Notes: generated from the sequence alone by a model not told the origin. A stretch of DNA of 64,000 nucleotides from CAVQCJ01 sp963771835 (GCA_963771835.1 CAVYVA010000002.1:558001-622000), one strand, 5' to 3'; positions 1 to 8,590 are shown, counted from the first letter of the stretch. Program-made: numbers and translations.

Positions 1-213
1 CGGCGGCGCAGGCGATGGCCACCGAGGCGGCCGGCGGCTTCCCGGTCGAGCTCGGCGCGCTGCTGGGGCCCGAGTTCGCCGCCGAGCCCGGGGCCTACTT
101 CAGCGAGGACCGGTTCCACCCGTCGTCGGTCGGCTACCGGCGCGCCGCTGAGGTGATCCTTCCGACCCTGCTGCACGCGATGGCGGTGCGAGGGGTCACA
201 GAGCGTCCCGTAG
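1..213 (+). CDS. SGNH/GDSL-family hydrolase, C-terminal end (partial at window edge)
   Basis: Only the last ~65 residues are inside the window. They contain the block V signature of SGNH hydrolases, SEDRFHPSSVGY, where D and H are the catalytic Asp and His of the family, followed by a terminal helix (YRRAAEVILPTLLHAM). The family hydrolyses esters or thioesters. The reading frame does not stop after this domain: it stays open to 869 and would fuse with the DUF4287 gene, through sequence that looks like the antisense of another gene. A one-base shift gives a stop at 211-213, so I place the end there and suspect an indel. The end coordinate is uncertain; the family call is fairly safe. Confidence 0.6.
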
Positions 214-521
214 CTCGCGGACGGCGGCCAGAGCGTCGTGCGCCCGCGCGCCTGCGCGGTCGCCGGCCGGCCCGCCGGGTCGCGCCCGGCGAGCCGCAGG
301 GCGCGCACCAGGTCGGTCCCGGTGACCGCGACCTGGTCGCCGACAGCCAGGTCGTGCAGCCTGGGCACCGGCCGGCTCGGTGCGCCCTCCAGGGCGGCGG
401 CGTGGTCGGCCATCCGCTGGGCCAGGGCGTGCGCCGCGTCCGCTCGGCTCCCGGCCGGGGGCAGCGGCCGGGCCAGCCGCACGTCGGACAGGGACCGCAG
501 CCGGTCCGCCAGCCGGGCCAC
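196..521 (-). CDS. hypothetical Ala/Arg/Leu-rich protein, frameshifted
   Basis: On the minus strand a good actinobacterial codon pattern begins at a GTG (519-521) and reads AVARLADRLRSLSDVRLARP and later LHDLAVGDQVAVTGTDLVRA. It loses its frame near 257-268 (a GGCCGGCC run) and resumes in another frame to end HDALAAVRELRDAL then TGA at 198-196. The total length needs one added base, so a missing base is likely. The product would be ~108 residues, mostly helical, with no motif I recognise. It is convergent with, and slightly overlaps, the SGNH hydrolase gene. Start and function are unknown. Confidence 0.4.
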
Positions 522-638
522 CGCGGCGGCCAGCTCGGCGGCCGCCGACGCCGCGCGGCCTCTCGCGATCGGCCTGTCGTGTCCCGGCTCACCGGACTAT
601 GGTGCAGGGCACCGGTCGACGCGATCCAGGGAGGGCCC

Positions 639-869
639 ATGGGTGTGCACCACTCCGAGGAGACTCACGCCAACCTCTTGGCCCGGGTGCCACAGGCAAC
701 CGGGCGAGACCTCAAAGAGTGGTTCCACTGCGTCGAGGACGGGCCGTCGTTCACGAGGTTCGACGAACGTGTCCACTGGCTCCAGGACGAGCACGAGGTG
801 TCGCACGGGCTGGCCGTCGCGATCGTGCACGAGTACGACCGGCAGCGCGCCGCCCGCCGCTCCTCCTGA
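639..869 (+). CDS. DUF4287 family small protein
   Basis: A 76-residue protein beginning MGVHHSEETHANLLARVPQA and containing GRDLKEWF and HEVSHGLAVAIVHEYDRQR. This pattern (an N-terminal helix with TGxxLxEWF, then a C-terminal helix with SHGxAxAIVxEY) is that of DUF4287, a short actinobacterial and proteobacterial family of unknown function, sometimes fused to DUF5655. The ATG lies 8 bases after GGGAGGGCCC, a plausible ribosome binding site. It is a stand-alone gene converging on the Bax-inhibitor-like gene at 912. Confidence 0.8.
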   Translation: MGVHHSEETHANLLARVPQATGRDLKEWFHCVEDGPSFTRFDERVHWLQDEHEVSHGLAVAIVHEYDRQRAARRSS

Positions 870-911
870 CCGGTCCGTCGAGCCCCGCGTCAAGGACCTC
901 CGGGAACCCGG

Positions 912-1727
912 TCAGTTGCGGTTGAGGATCGCCAGCAGGCGGAGCAGCTCGAGGTAGAGCCAGACCAGAGTGACCATCAGGCCGAAAGCCGCGCGCCAGG
1001 ACTCGGCCTCCGGCAGCCCCGCGGCCACGCCCCGCTGGATCGCGTCGAAGTCCAGCACCAGGCTGAACGCCGCCAGCGCGACGCCCGCCGCGCAGAGCAG
1101 GATCCCGAGCGGGCCCACCCCGTAGAAGCCCCAGCCGCCGCCGGTGCCGAACAGGGCCGAGATGAAGCTGACCAGGGCGATCGCCCCGTACGAGACGAAC
1201 GCGACGAGCATCATCTTCTGGAACCGCGGCGTGGCCCGCAGCCGGCCGCTGGTGTACAGCAGGAGCATCACGGCGAACGCCACGAATGTGCCGATGATCG
1301 CCTGCGTGACGATCCCGGTCGGCGTGCCCTTGACGGTGGAGACGTACACGTCGTACCAGCGGGAGATGCCGCCGAGGAAGATCCCCTCGAACGCTGCGTA
1401 CAGCATGATCAGCGCGGGGCTCGAGCTGCGCTTGAAGATGACCGCCATCGCGAGACCGAACGCCACCAGGGCCGCCACCCACACGGCCGGCTGGGCCCGC
1501 TCCTCGAGCTGCCACCCGCCGAAGGCGAAGCCGACCAGGATCACGAACAGGATCCCGCTGCGGACGATGACGTCGTCCAGCGTCATCACCCGGGACGTGG
1601 TGCCGGCGGCCGGGCCGCCCGCGTCGTACATCTCCTGCAGCTGTGCAGCGCTCGGCGGCGGCTCGTGGAACGTCGCCAGCTGGGCGCTGCTGAACTCTCG
1701 GCTGAGCACCGGGTTACGGCTGTCCAT
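912..1727 (-). CDS. Bax inhibitor-1/YccA family membrane protein
   Basis: A 271-residue integral membrane protein with a ~55-residue cytoplasmic N-terminus followed by seven hydrophobic segments (for example GILFVILVGFAFGGW, AVWVAALVAFGLAMAVIF, TQAIIGTFVAFAVMLLLYTS, FGLMVTLVWLYLELLRLL). The final LVLDFDAIQRGV ... LYLELLRLLAI region is typical of the actinobacterial Bax1-I/YccA-like family (UPF0005), linked in other organisms to calcium leak or membrane stress; the bacterial role is unclear. The start is supported by GGAGGGA 6 bases upstream of the ATG. The gene is followed on the same strand by nothing obviously related. Confidence 0.9.
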   Translation of the reverse strand: MDSRNPVLSREFSSAQLATFHEPPPSAAQLQEMYDAGGPAAGTTSRVMTLDDVIVRSGILFVILVGFAFGGWQLEERAQPAVWVAALVAFGLAMAVIFKRSSSPALIMLYAAFEGIFLGGISRWYDVYVSTVKGTPTGIVTQAIIGTFVAFAVMLLLYTSGRLRATPRFQKMMLVAFVSYGAIALVSFISALFGTGGGWGFYGVGPLGILLCAAGVALAAFSLVLDFDAIQRGVAAGLPEAESWRAAFGLMVTLVWLYLELLRLLAILNRN

Positions 1728-1797
1728 GGGGAGTCCCTCCCTGTGTCCGGATGTCCACAGTAATCGCCGCCCGGGCGCCCCGACGCCAACCGGTCGG

Positions 1798-3780
1798 TCA
1801 GGCGGCCCCGAGCGGCGTACCCAGGCGACCCCGGCCGAAGAACAGCGCGCACCCGTACAGCAGGGCGGCCAGCAGCAGCAGCGCCTGGTAGCCGGTGATC
1901 AGCGACAGGTACTCCAGGCAGCCCCCGAGCATCGCGCCGAGCAGGTTCGCGGCAAACGCGGACGTGGCGTCCTCGGTCTGCGCGAACCGCTTCGCGAAGA
2001 TGAGGTTGGCCACGAAGATCGGCGCGAACGCGACGGCCACGGCCGCGACGGCACGCGGTACGACCGGCAGGCCGAGCAGCAGCTCGGGCGGCAGCAGCCC
2101 GGCCAGCAGCAGCGTGCCGGCGAGCGCCGCATAGAGGTAGATCAGCCGTGGGGTTCGCCATCGGCGGGTGACCTCGACCGCGGCCAGCACGACCAGGAGC
2201 ACCCCGGCGAACACCAGCGCGTTCACGATCCAGGTCGTGCCGAACAGCAGCGCGAAGCCGGTGATGCTCCTGGTCTCCAGGAGCAGGAACGCCGAGCCCA
2301 GGAAGAACAGGTCCACGTACGGGCTCATCCGGCGCAGCGGCCCGCCGACGACGCGCACCGCGACGATGCTGATCGCGAGCACGCCCAGCAGAGTGAACAG
2401 GTAGTACGCCGGGATCGACCGCCCGTACAGGTAGACGAACGGGTGGTCGTCGGTGGCCGGCGCCGGCCCGGCCGGGATCGCCTGCGTGCCGCACCTCTGG
2501 TCGGCCTCGGTGAGCCCTGCCGTGAAGACGGCCTGCACGCCGGACAGCGTGTCGACGCACGGCTCGTGCCCGAACGCCTCGTCAACGGTGCGGGCGAGCC
2601 GACCGATCAGCCAGTCCTCGCGGTAGGAGTTGTACATCGAGAAGGTGCCGCCCGGAGCCAGGTGGTCGCGCACCGACTGCATCGCCTCGACGGTGAACAG
2701 GTAGCTCTCCAGCCGCAGCGAGCTCGCCCCGGCCACCAGCGTCAACGAGTCCGGCAGCGCGAAGATGATCATGTCGTACTTGTCCGAGCTCCGTTCCAGG
2801 AACGCACGCCCGTCGTCGATGTGCACGTGCACCCTGGGGTCCTGGTACGGGAGGTCCGGGTGCCGCTGGGCGCCGATCTGCTGCAGCCTCGGGTCGATCT
2901 CGACCGCGTCGACGCTGGTCGCGCCGCGGGACAGGGCCAGCGCGACGTCGGTGCCCGTGCCGGCGCCCACGATGAGCACGCGGCCGGGCGCTGACCTGGT
3001 CGTCCGCTGGTACGGGAGCGCGTAGCGCGGCTCGAGCCGGGCCTTGGTCTCGGCGTCGGTGGCGTTCTGGTGCGGGACGCCGTTCACCGACACCGAGATC
3101 ACCCGGAAGCCGTTCGCCTGATGCTCGGTGGTGACGACCTTGTAGTACGGCGACCAGCTCACGCCGGCGCCGAGCGACTCGACAGTCAGCAGCCCGACCA
3201 CGACGACGGCGGGCACGGCGAGCAGCGCGATCCGCGCGGCCCGCGGGCGCCACAGCAGGACCACGATGAGCACGGACACCGCGACGCCCCACGCGACCGA
3301 CGGTGCACGCAGCAGCGACAGCCCGGTGAAGGCCGCGATGCCGACCAGGCTGCCCAGCAGGTCGAGGCGGTAGGCATCCAGGCGCGGCAGCTGGACGAAG
3401 CAGCGCCCGACCATCTCGCCCGGACCGGCCATCACCCCGGCCACCCCGAGGAACACCAGCGGCAGCACGACCCACGGCGGCGGACCGGTCGTGTGCAGCG
3501 ACGTGAAGAAGATGAGGTCCGTGCCGGACCGGTCCACCGTCACCGGGAACCTGAGGATGCCCGCCACCAGCAGGGCCAGCAGGATCGGGAAGTACACCGG
3601 GTCCCGGTCGGTCCGGTTGGTCCGCAGGAAGCCGACCCCGACCCCCAGGAACGACCCGAGCAGCACGAAGTTCGAGAAGTACCCGAGGTGGACGATGTTC
3701 GCGGCGGTCCAGCGGATCAGCGCCAGCTCCAGGAAGAGCATGAGCGCGCTGGACAGCAGCAACCGGAGGCGGGGACTCAT
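1798..3780 (-). CDS. membrane-embedded spermidine synthase-like protein
   Basis: About 660 residues. The N-terminal ~220 residues form hydrophobic segments (LLLSSALMLFLELALIRW, FVLLGSFLGVGVGF, LLALLVAGILRF). The middle has a Rossmann methyltransferase-like fold with VLIVGAGTGTDVALALSRGA, the acidic VEIDPR and DDGRAFLE ... YDMIIFALPD, as in spermidine/spermine synthases. The C-terminal third has further membrane segments. Proteins with this layout are annotated as fused membrane/spermidine-synthase proteins; whether they make polyamines is not established. A GTG at 3825 gives 15 more residues; I prefer the ATG at 3780 because the first membrane helix starts just after it. Neither has a clear Shine-Dalgarno sequence. 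Confidence 0.8.
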   Translation of the reverse strand: MSPRLRLLLSSALMLFLELALIRWTAANIVHLGYFSNFVLLGSFLGVGVGFLRTNRTDRDPVYFPILLALLVAGILRFPVTVDRSGTDLIFFTSLHTTGPPPWVVLPLVFLGVAGVMAGPGEMVGRCFVQLPRLDAYRLDLLGSLVGIAAFTGLSLLRAPSVAWGVAVSVLIVVLLWRPRAARIALLAVPAVVVVGLLTVESLGAGVSWSPYYKVVTTEHQANGFRVISVSVNGVPHQNATDAETKARLEPRYALPYQRTTRSAPGRVLIVGAGTGTDVALALSRGATSVDAVEIDPRLQQIGAQRHPDLPYQDPRVHVHIDDGRAFLERSSDKYDMIIFALPDSLTLVAGASSLRLESYLFTVEAMQSVRDHLAPGGTFSMYNSYREDWLIGRLARTVDEAFGHEPCVDTLSGVQAVFTAGLTEADQRCGTQAIPAGPAPATDDHPFVYLYGRSIPAYYLFTLLGVLAISIVAVRVVGGPLRRMSPYVDLFFLGSAFLLLETRSITGFALLFGTTWIVNALVFAGVLLVVLAAVEVTRRWRTPRLIYLYAALAGTLLLAGLLPPELLLGLPVVPRAVAAVAVAFAPIFVANLIFAKRFAQTEDATSAFAANLLGAMLGGCLEYLSLITGYQALLLLAALLYGCALFFGRGRLGTPLGAA

Positions 3781-3871
3781 GCGGTGAGTCTGCTGGGTCG
3801 ACCGACGCAGCCCGCCCTTCGACACACGCGTACCCGTGGGGCGCCCGTCGACCGGGTCCGGGATCGGGCGA

Positions 3872-4696
3872 CTACCCGTTCGAGCCCGGGCGGTCGGGCG
3901 CTGCCTGCACGGTCGCGAGGGCGTCGTCCAGCTGCCTGGACGACGCCGTCAGGTCGCGGACGCCGGCGTAGGGGGCCGCACCCGGACCCACCGGCCCGTC
4001 CAGGGTGGACCGCACGGCGCGGACGGCTCCCAGCAACGCGGTCACCCGCCCGCTGCCGAGCTCGTCCGGCGAGGTCGACAACAAGGTCCCGAGCGACCCC
4101 TCCAGCTCCGTGACCCGTGGTCGCGCGACCGTCCAGCCGCCGGCCTGCTCGGCCGGCGTGGCCGCGGTGCGGAGCGTGGGCAGCAGGTCGTGGGCGAGCC
4201 ACTCGCTCTCGCGCAATGCTGCGGCGTACCCGGCCTCCCACTCCTGGCGGGCGCGGCGCGAACGCATCCAGAGCAGCAAGGCGACGACCAGCCCGGCGAG
4301 TGCGAGCGCGGCCACCAGCCACCACAGCCACTGCATCCCGGAGTCGGACGCGACCGGCTGGCCGGACACGCTGGCACTCGGCGTGGGCGTCGGCGTAGGT
4401 GTCGGCGTAGGTGTCGGCGTCGGCGTCGGCGTCGGAGTCGGCGTCGGAGTCGGCGTCGGCGTCGGTGTCGGCGTCGGTGTCGGCGTCGGTGTAGGCGTCG
4501 GTGTAGGCGTCGGTGTTGGTGTCGGTGTCGGCGTGCTGGGGCGGCTGACGGTCGGCAGCGAGACCGAAGGGGACAACGTCGGGCGCGACGTCGGGAGCGT
4601 GATACCGGAGCCGCCGCCGCAGCCGGCCAGCATCAGCACCAGCAGGGCACCGGCCGTCCCGTACGCGCCGCGCCTGATCCTCGCTCGACTGGTCAC
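3872..4696 (-). CDS. lipoprotein with a long Thr-Pro linker and a transmembrane anchor
   Basis: 274 residues from the GTG at 4696, which has AGGGGAG just upstream. The N-terminus ends in LLVLMLAGCGGG, a lipobox, so Cys should be lipidated. Next come a Ser/Thr/Pro stretch and a (Thr-Pro)n linker of roughly 50 residues, then a membrane helix (WLWWLVAALALAGLVVALLL) and a ~120-residue charged helical domain. This order would place the C-terminal domain in the cytoplasm if the helix spans the membrane. No known enzyme motif is visible. An earlier in-frame start at 4786 would put an Arg-rich extension before the signal peptide and is unlikely. Confidence 0.75.
   Translation of the reverse strand: MTSRARIRRGAYGTAGALLVLMLAGCGGGSGITLPTSRPTLSPSVSLPTVSRPSTPTPTPTPTPTPTPTPTPTPTPTPTPTPTPTPTPTPTPTPTPTPTPTPTPTPSASVSGQPVASDSGMQWLWWLVAALALAGLVVALLLWMRSRRARQEWEAGYAAALRESEWLAHDLLPTLRTAATPAEQAGGWTVARPRVTELEGSLGTLLSTSPDELGSGRVTALLGAVRAVRSTLDGPVGPGAAPYAGVRDLTASSRQLDDALATVQAAPDRPGSNG
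4380..4534. repeat. hexanucleotide-type coding repeat (Thr-Pro linker)
   Basis: A run of about 25 degenerate 6-base units of the form GTCGGC / GTAGGT / GTCGGT (plus strand), encoding alternating Thr and Pro in the lipoprotein on the minus strand. Units are multiples of three, so copy-number change would alter linker length without breaking the frame. The complementary plus-strand frame gives a Val-Gly repeat, which is a shadow. Confidence 0.9.
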
Positions 4697-4817
4697 GGTC
4701 AGCTCCCCTGTCCGTCGGGCGGCGGTCGGCTCGGTGCGCGCTCGCCGCCAGCCTCGCAGACCAGACCCGTCCGGGCCACCGACCACGCGGACCAGCCAGG
4801 CCGGTCCGGTCCAGAGG

Positions 4818-4892
4818 TACCCCCGGTGGGAGTCGAACCCACACTGGGCCGCTCTTAAGGCGGCTGCCTCTGACCGGTTGGGCTACGGGGGC
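4818..4892 (-). tRNA. tRNA with UAA anticodon (Leu by anticodon), short variable loop
   Basis: The minus strand folds as a clean 75-nt cloverleaf. The acceptor stem GCCCCCG pairs with CGGGGGT (first pair G-U), the D arm contains the GG of the D loop, the anticodon stem GCCGC/GCGGC encloses the loop CTTAAGA, and the T arm is GTGGG TTCGACT CCCAC; the discriminator is A and CCA is not encoded. The anticodon is UAA, reading UUA (Leu). Leucine tRNAs are normally class II with a long variable arm of ten or more bases, yet here only about five bases separate the anticodon and T stems. The gene is real; the charged amino acid is uncertain. Confidence 0.85.
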
Positions 4893-4924
4893 GCTTGTCG
4901 CCAGCGTACGGCGAGGTGCGGCCG

Positions 4925-6259
4925 TCAGGGGGCCGGCGGCTCGTTCGCCGCGTCCGCGAACTCCTTGAACGGCTCGTGGATCGGCCACAGCGACACGACC
5001 TCGCGGCGGAAGAACAACGCCTGCGTCCAGTCGATGAGCACCTGGATCTTGCGCGCCGTCGTCGGCACCCGGCTCACGTGGTACGTGCGGTGCGCGAACC
5101 ATGCCACGAACCCCTTGAGCTTGATGCCGTAGACCTGCGCGACGCCCTTGTAGAGACCGAGCGACGCGACCGAGCCGACGTGCTTGTGCCGGTACTCGTG
5201 CAAGGTCTTCCCGCGCAGCGACGCGACGACGTTGTCCGCCAGCACCTTGGCCTGCCGCACCGCGTGCTGCGCCGACGGCGACGTGAACGTGCCGGGCTCG
5301 CCCGCCAGGTCCGGGATCGCGGCGCAGTCCCCCGACACCCACGCGTCGGTGTAGCCCTCGACGCGCAGCTGCGCCGTGCCGACGACTCGCCCCCGGTCGT
5401 CGAGCGCGAAACCGCTCGCGCGCACCAACGGGTTCGGCCGGACCCCGGCCGTCCACACGAGCGTCTCGCAGTCGAACTCGGTGCCGTCCGAGAGCACGAC
5501 GCGACCGCCGACGACGGAGTCCAGCCGGGTGCCGAGGCGGCAGTCGATGCCGCGCTCGCGCAGCTGCAGCAACGCGTACTCGCCCATGTCCTTGCCGACC
5601 TCGGGAAGGATGCGGTCGCTGGCCTCGACCAGCGTCCAGCGCAGGTCGGACGGCACGATCGTGCGGTAGTAGCGGGTTGCGTAGCGGGACATGTCCTCGA
5701 GCTCGCCGAGCGCCTCGATACCGGCGTACCCGCCGCCGACGACGACGAAGCTCAGGTTGCGGCGCCGGATGTGCTCGTCGTGCGTGGACTCGGCGATGTC
5801 GAGACACTCCACGACCCGGTTGCGCAGCTCGATGGCCTCTTCGACGTTCTTGAACCCGGTCCCCCAGTCGGCCAGACCCGGGATCGGCAGCGTGCGGGCG
5901 ACGGAGCCGGGCGCCAGCACCACGTGGTCGTACGAGATCGTGTACGGCTTGCCTTCCAGCGGCTGCACGGTGGCGCTCTTGTGCGCGTGGTCCAGACCGG
6001 TGACCGCGCCGCTGATCACCTCGGCACCGCGCAGGACGCGGCGAAGGGGGACGACGACGTGCCGCGGCTGGATCGAGCCGGCCGCGGCCTCGGGAAGGAA
6101 CGGCTGGTACGTCATGTAGGAGCGCGGGTCGACCACCGTGACGGTGGCCTCACCGTCGCGGAGGCGACGCAGCAGGCGCATGGCTGTGTACATGCCGACG
6201 TACCCGCCGCCGATCACGAGGATCCGGGGCGCGGACGGCTGGAGCGGTTTGCCGGTCAT
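4925..6259 (-). CDS. ndh: type II NADH dehydrogenase (NDH-2), FAD-dependent
   Basis: 444 residues. It has an N-terminal FAD-binding GxGxxG motif (ILVIGGGYVGMYTAMRLL) at about residue 13 and a second NADH-binding motif (FVVVGGGYAGIEALGEL) at about residue 170. The flavin-binding VSGDCAAIP follows at about residue 315, and an amphipathic C-terminal region could attach it to the membrane. NDH-2 transfers electrons from NADH to menaquinone without pumping protons. Length and motif spacing match the family. The tRNA lies just downstream on the same strand, and the lyase-like gene at 6387 is upstream, separated by 127 bases. Start ATG at 6259. Confidence 0.92.
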   Translation of the reverse strand: MTGKPLQPSAPRILVIGGGYVGMYTAMRLLRRLRDGEATVTVVDPRSYMTYQPFLPEAAAGSIQPRHVVVPLRRVLRGAEVISGAVTGLDHAHKSATVQPLEGKPYTISYDHVVLAPGSVARTLPIPGLADWGTGFKNVEEAIELRNRVVECLDIAESTHDEHIRRRNLSFVVVGGGYAGIEALGELEDMSRYATRYYRTIVPSDLRWTLVEASDRILPEVGKDMGEYALLQLRERGIDCRLGTRLDSVVGGRVVLSDGTEFDCETLVWTAGVRPNPLVRASGFALDDRGRVVGTAQLRVEGYTDAWVSGDCAAIPDLAGEPGTFTSPSAQHAVRQAKVLADNVVASLRGKTLHEYRHKHVGSVASLGLYKGVAQVYGIKLKGFVAWFAHRTYHVSRVPTTARKIQVLIDWTQALFFRREVVSLWPIHEPFKEFADAANEPPAP

Positions 6260-6386
6260 GGTCCAACCCTAGGACCGGGCGACAGCGCCGCTACCGGCCC
6301 CGGCGGCGTCGGTGGGTGGCCCGTCTTGTCCATCCCGGCCCTTCCCCCGGCACTGATGCGCGTGTCAGTCGGGTCAGGAACGCGCC

Positions 6387-7088
6387 TCACAGCCCCCAGA
6401 ACGACCCGGTCAGCCCCACCGAGCGGAAGTACTCGGCGGCCGTGGCAGGGTCGCGCCGCGTGTAACCGTGCTCGAGACGACCGTCGTACCAGTGCCGGGC
6501 GAGCCGCCACAGCGTGGGCAGGTCCAGCACGCTGCCCCGGACGTTGCCGGTACGCGCCAGCCAGGCCTGGACGCAGGGCTCATCGCAGTACAGGCGCTGG
6601 TTGCCGCACGAGTGCACGACGTCGTCCCAGATCCGGGCCACCGGGACCAGGAAGTGCGCGACCTCGGCGCCCGGCGGTGGCGAGTCCCGACCGACCACCC
6701 AGGCGAGCGGCGTGCCGCAGCCCGGACAGCGGGTCGAGACGAGCACCTCCGGTTCGTCCGCGACCAGGTGCGGCAACGCGAACGCGTCCCACGCACAGCC
6801 GCCCCACCACAGCGTCCGCTCACCCATCACCGCGAAGCCCAGCGGGATCGTGGCGAACGGGTGCGCCAGGACGATGCCGGTGTCGGCACCGGCACCGGCA
6901 CCGGTCGCCGCTGCGGCGGCGGGTCGCAGCACCACGTGGCGCGCGTCGGCCAGGGCACGTAACCCGGCCCGTACGTCGTCGGGCTGCCGGCCGAGCGAGT
7001 CGGCGAGCACGCCGAGCGCCGGTACCCGCCCGGTCGCGGCCAGCGAGCGGTAGACCGCGACCCGCAGATCCTCGTGGTCAGGCTGCAC
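6387..7088 (-). CDS. alkylmercury lyase (MerB)-like protein
   Basis: 233 residues from a GTG start. The first ~70 residues look like a winged helix (RVPALGVLADSLGRQPDDVR). The C-terminal part has WWGGCAWDAFALPHL, corresponding to the Cys-x-x-Asp of MerB, and VVHSCGNQRLYCDEP ... AWL, corresponding to the second catalytic Cys. These are the residues MerB uses for protonolysis of carbon-mercury bonds. No merA, merR or merT genes are nearby, so mercury resistance is not supported by context, and other functions in this superfamily are possible. It also has an unusual CxGCG motif (CPGCGTPL). Confidence 0.8.
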   Translation of the reverse strand: MQPDHEDLRVAVYRSLAATGRVPALGVLADSLGRQPDDVRAGLRALADARHVVLRPAAAAATGAGAGADTGIVLAHPFATIPLGFAVMGERTLWWGGCAWDAFALPHLVADEPEVLVSTRCPGCGTPLAWVVGRDSPPPGAEVAHFLVPVARIWDDVVHSCGNQRLYCDEPCVQAWLARTGNVRGSVLDLPTLWRLARHWYDGRLEHGYTRRDPATAAEYFRSVGLTGSFWGL

Positions 7089-7121
7089 GACACTCAGGGT
7101 GCCAGTCCCGCCGAAGCACCG

Positions 7122-7904
7122 CTAAGACGCTGCTGACCCCGCGGATGGTTCAGGCCCGATCCCGGCGAGCGCGACGGCGGTCGAGAGGACAGCGTCCAGC
7201 ATGGGTCGGGTCAGCCGGCCGGTGAAGGTGTTCTGCTGGCTCGGGTGGTAGCTGCCCAGAAGGGTCAGCGAGCCGACGACCGCGGTCGCTCCGTGCCCGA
7301 ACCGGGGGCGCGGGCGCGGCAGCTCGTCGCCGGCGCGGGCGAGCGCGGCCAGGGCGCCGTCCCAGGCGAAGGACCCGAGCGCGACCACGACGCGCAGCGA
7401 CGGCCGGACGAACGCCAGCTCGGCGTCGAGCCACGGCGCGCAGGTGTCGCGCTCGAGCGGGGTCGGTTTGTTCTGCGGAGGTGCACAGCGGACCACCGCC
7501 ACGATCCGGGTCTGCACCAGCTCCAGCCCGTCACCGGCGCGGACCGAGGTGGGGCGGTTCGCCAGGCCGGCGGCGTGCAGGGCCGCGAACAGCCAGTCGC
7601 CGCTGCGGTCGCCGGTGAACACACGGCCGGTACGGTTCCCGCCGTGCGCCGCCGGGGCCAGCCCCAGCACGAGGATCCTGGGCCGGGTCGCTCCCCATCC
7701 GGGCAGGGGGCGGCCCCAGTACGTCTCGTCGGCGAACGCGCGCCGCTTGTCCCTGGCGACCTCCTCGCGCCAGGCGACGAGCCGCGGGCAGGCGCGGCAT
7801 GCGCAGACGCGGGCGTCGAGCAAGAGCAGGTCGGTAGCCGCCGCGGCCAGCGCCCGGACGTCCTCCGGCGACCCGGCGACCGGGACCGCCGCGGAGGCGG
7901 TCAA
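7122..7904 (-). CDS. uracil-DNA glycosylase, family 5 (UdgB-like), iron-sulfur
   Basis: 260 residues. Cys residues in ARVCACRACPRLV and, further on, RCAPPQNKPT and DTCAPWL supply the four ligands expected for a [4Fe-4S] cluster in family 4/5 glycosylases. The active-site strand LVLGLAPAAHGGNRTGRVFTG and the second motif LLGSYHPSQQNTFTG are typical of UdgB. The enzyme removes uracil and other deaminated bases in base-excision repair, important in GC-rich genomes. I start it at the TTG at 7904, whose TTGA overlaps the stop of the dienelactone hydrolase gene, implying translational coupling; no ATG or GTG fits upstream of the first Cys pair. Confidence 0.88.
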   Translation of the reverse strand: MTASAAVPVAGSPEDVRALAAAATDLLLLDARVCACRACPRLVAWREEVARDKRRAFADETYWGRPLPGWGATRPRILVLGLAPAAHGGNRTGRVFTGDRSGDWLFAALHAAGLANRPTSVRAGDGLELVQTRIVAVVRCAPPQNKPTPLERDTCAPWLDAELAFVRPSLRVVVALGSFAWDGALAALARAGDELPRPRPRFGHGATAVVGSLTLLGSYHPSQQNTFTGRLTRPMLDAVLSTAVALAGIGPEPSAGSAAS

Positions 7905-8590
7905 CCGGTCAGGTGCGCGCGCAGGAACGCGAGGGTGCGGTCCCACGCCAGCGCGGACGCCTCTGCCGCGTGCACCTCGGGCCGGTGGTCGTTGAAGAAT
8001 GCGTGCTGGGTGCCCGGGTAGTCGTACACCTCGACCGAACCGCCGGCCGACTCGATGCCCTTCACCGCGGCCACGATCCCTTCCGCAGCCGATGTGCCGT
8101 CCTCCTCCGAGCAGTGGATGAGCGCCGCCTTGCCGGCGTAGCCGGTCCAGTCCGGGCTCATCCGGTGCCAGGGCACCGCCGGGTAGAAGCCGACAGCCGC
8201 CACGATGTTGTCCGCCAGCGTGCCGGACCACAGCGACAGCGATCCGCCCATGCAGAAGCCCACCGAGCCGATCCCGGTACCGTCGACGTCCTCGCGCGCG
8301 CCGAGGTAGTCGGCGGCACCGGCCAGGTCCCTGGCCGCCCGGTCGATGGCCAGCCCCATGAGCAGCCGCATCGCCTCGTCCGGCTCGTCGGTGACGACCC
8401 CGTGGTAGAAGTCCGGCGCGAGCGCGACGAAGCCGGCCTCGGCGAACCGGTCCGTGACCTCCTCGATGTGCGGGACAAGTCCCCACCACTCCTGCACCAC
8501 GAGCACGGCTGGGCCGTGACCGGCGGCCGGGGCGGCCAGGTACCCCTCGCAGGTGTCGCCGTTCGAAGCGAAGGTGACGCGCTCGCCCAT
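7901..8590 (-). CDS. dienelactone hydrolase family protein
   Basis: 229 residues, alpha/beta hydrolase fold. The nucleophile elbow is GFCMGGSLS with Cys as nucleophile, as in dienelactone hydrolases. The Asp comes from HCSEEDGTS and the His from GTQHAFFND. EWWGLVPHIEEVTDRFAEAG near the N-terminus is the usual family signature. The canonical reaction is hydrolysis of carboxymethylenebutenolide, but most actinobacterial members have unknown substrates. The ATG at 8590 follows GAGGAGGG by six bases, so it is preferred to the start 12 codons upstream. It overlaps the glycosylase gene downstream by four bases. Confidence 0.88.
   Translation of the reverse strand: MGERVTFASNGDTCEGYLAAPAAGHGPAVLVVQEWWGLVPHIEEVTDRFAEAGFVALAPDFYHGVVTDEPDEAMRLLMGLAIDRAARDLAGAADYLGAREDVDGTGIGSVGFCMGGSLSLWSGTLADNIVAAVGFYPAVPWHRMSPDWTGYAGKAALIHCSEEDGTSAAEGIVAAVKGIESAGGSVEVYDYPGTQHAFFNDHRPEVHAAEASALAWDRTLAFLRAHLTG

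Noticed and set aside
15..869. A 284-residue open frame joining the SGNH hydrolase end to DUF4287
   Set aside because: The middle (about 200-600) reads as the antisense of a minus-strand coding sequence and has no conserved feature; the two ends are separate known families.
4005..5132. Val-Gly repeat open frame on the plus strand
   Set aside because: It is the complement of the Thr-Pro linker codons in the lipoprotein gene and has no ribosome binding site.
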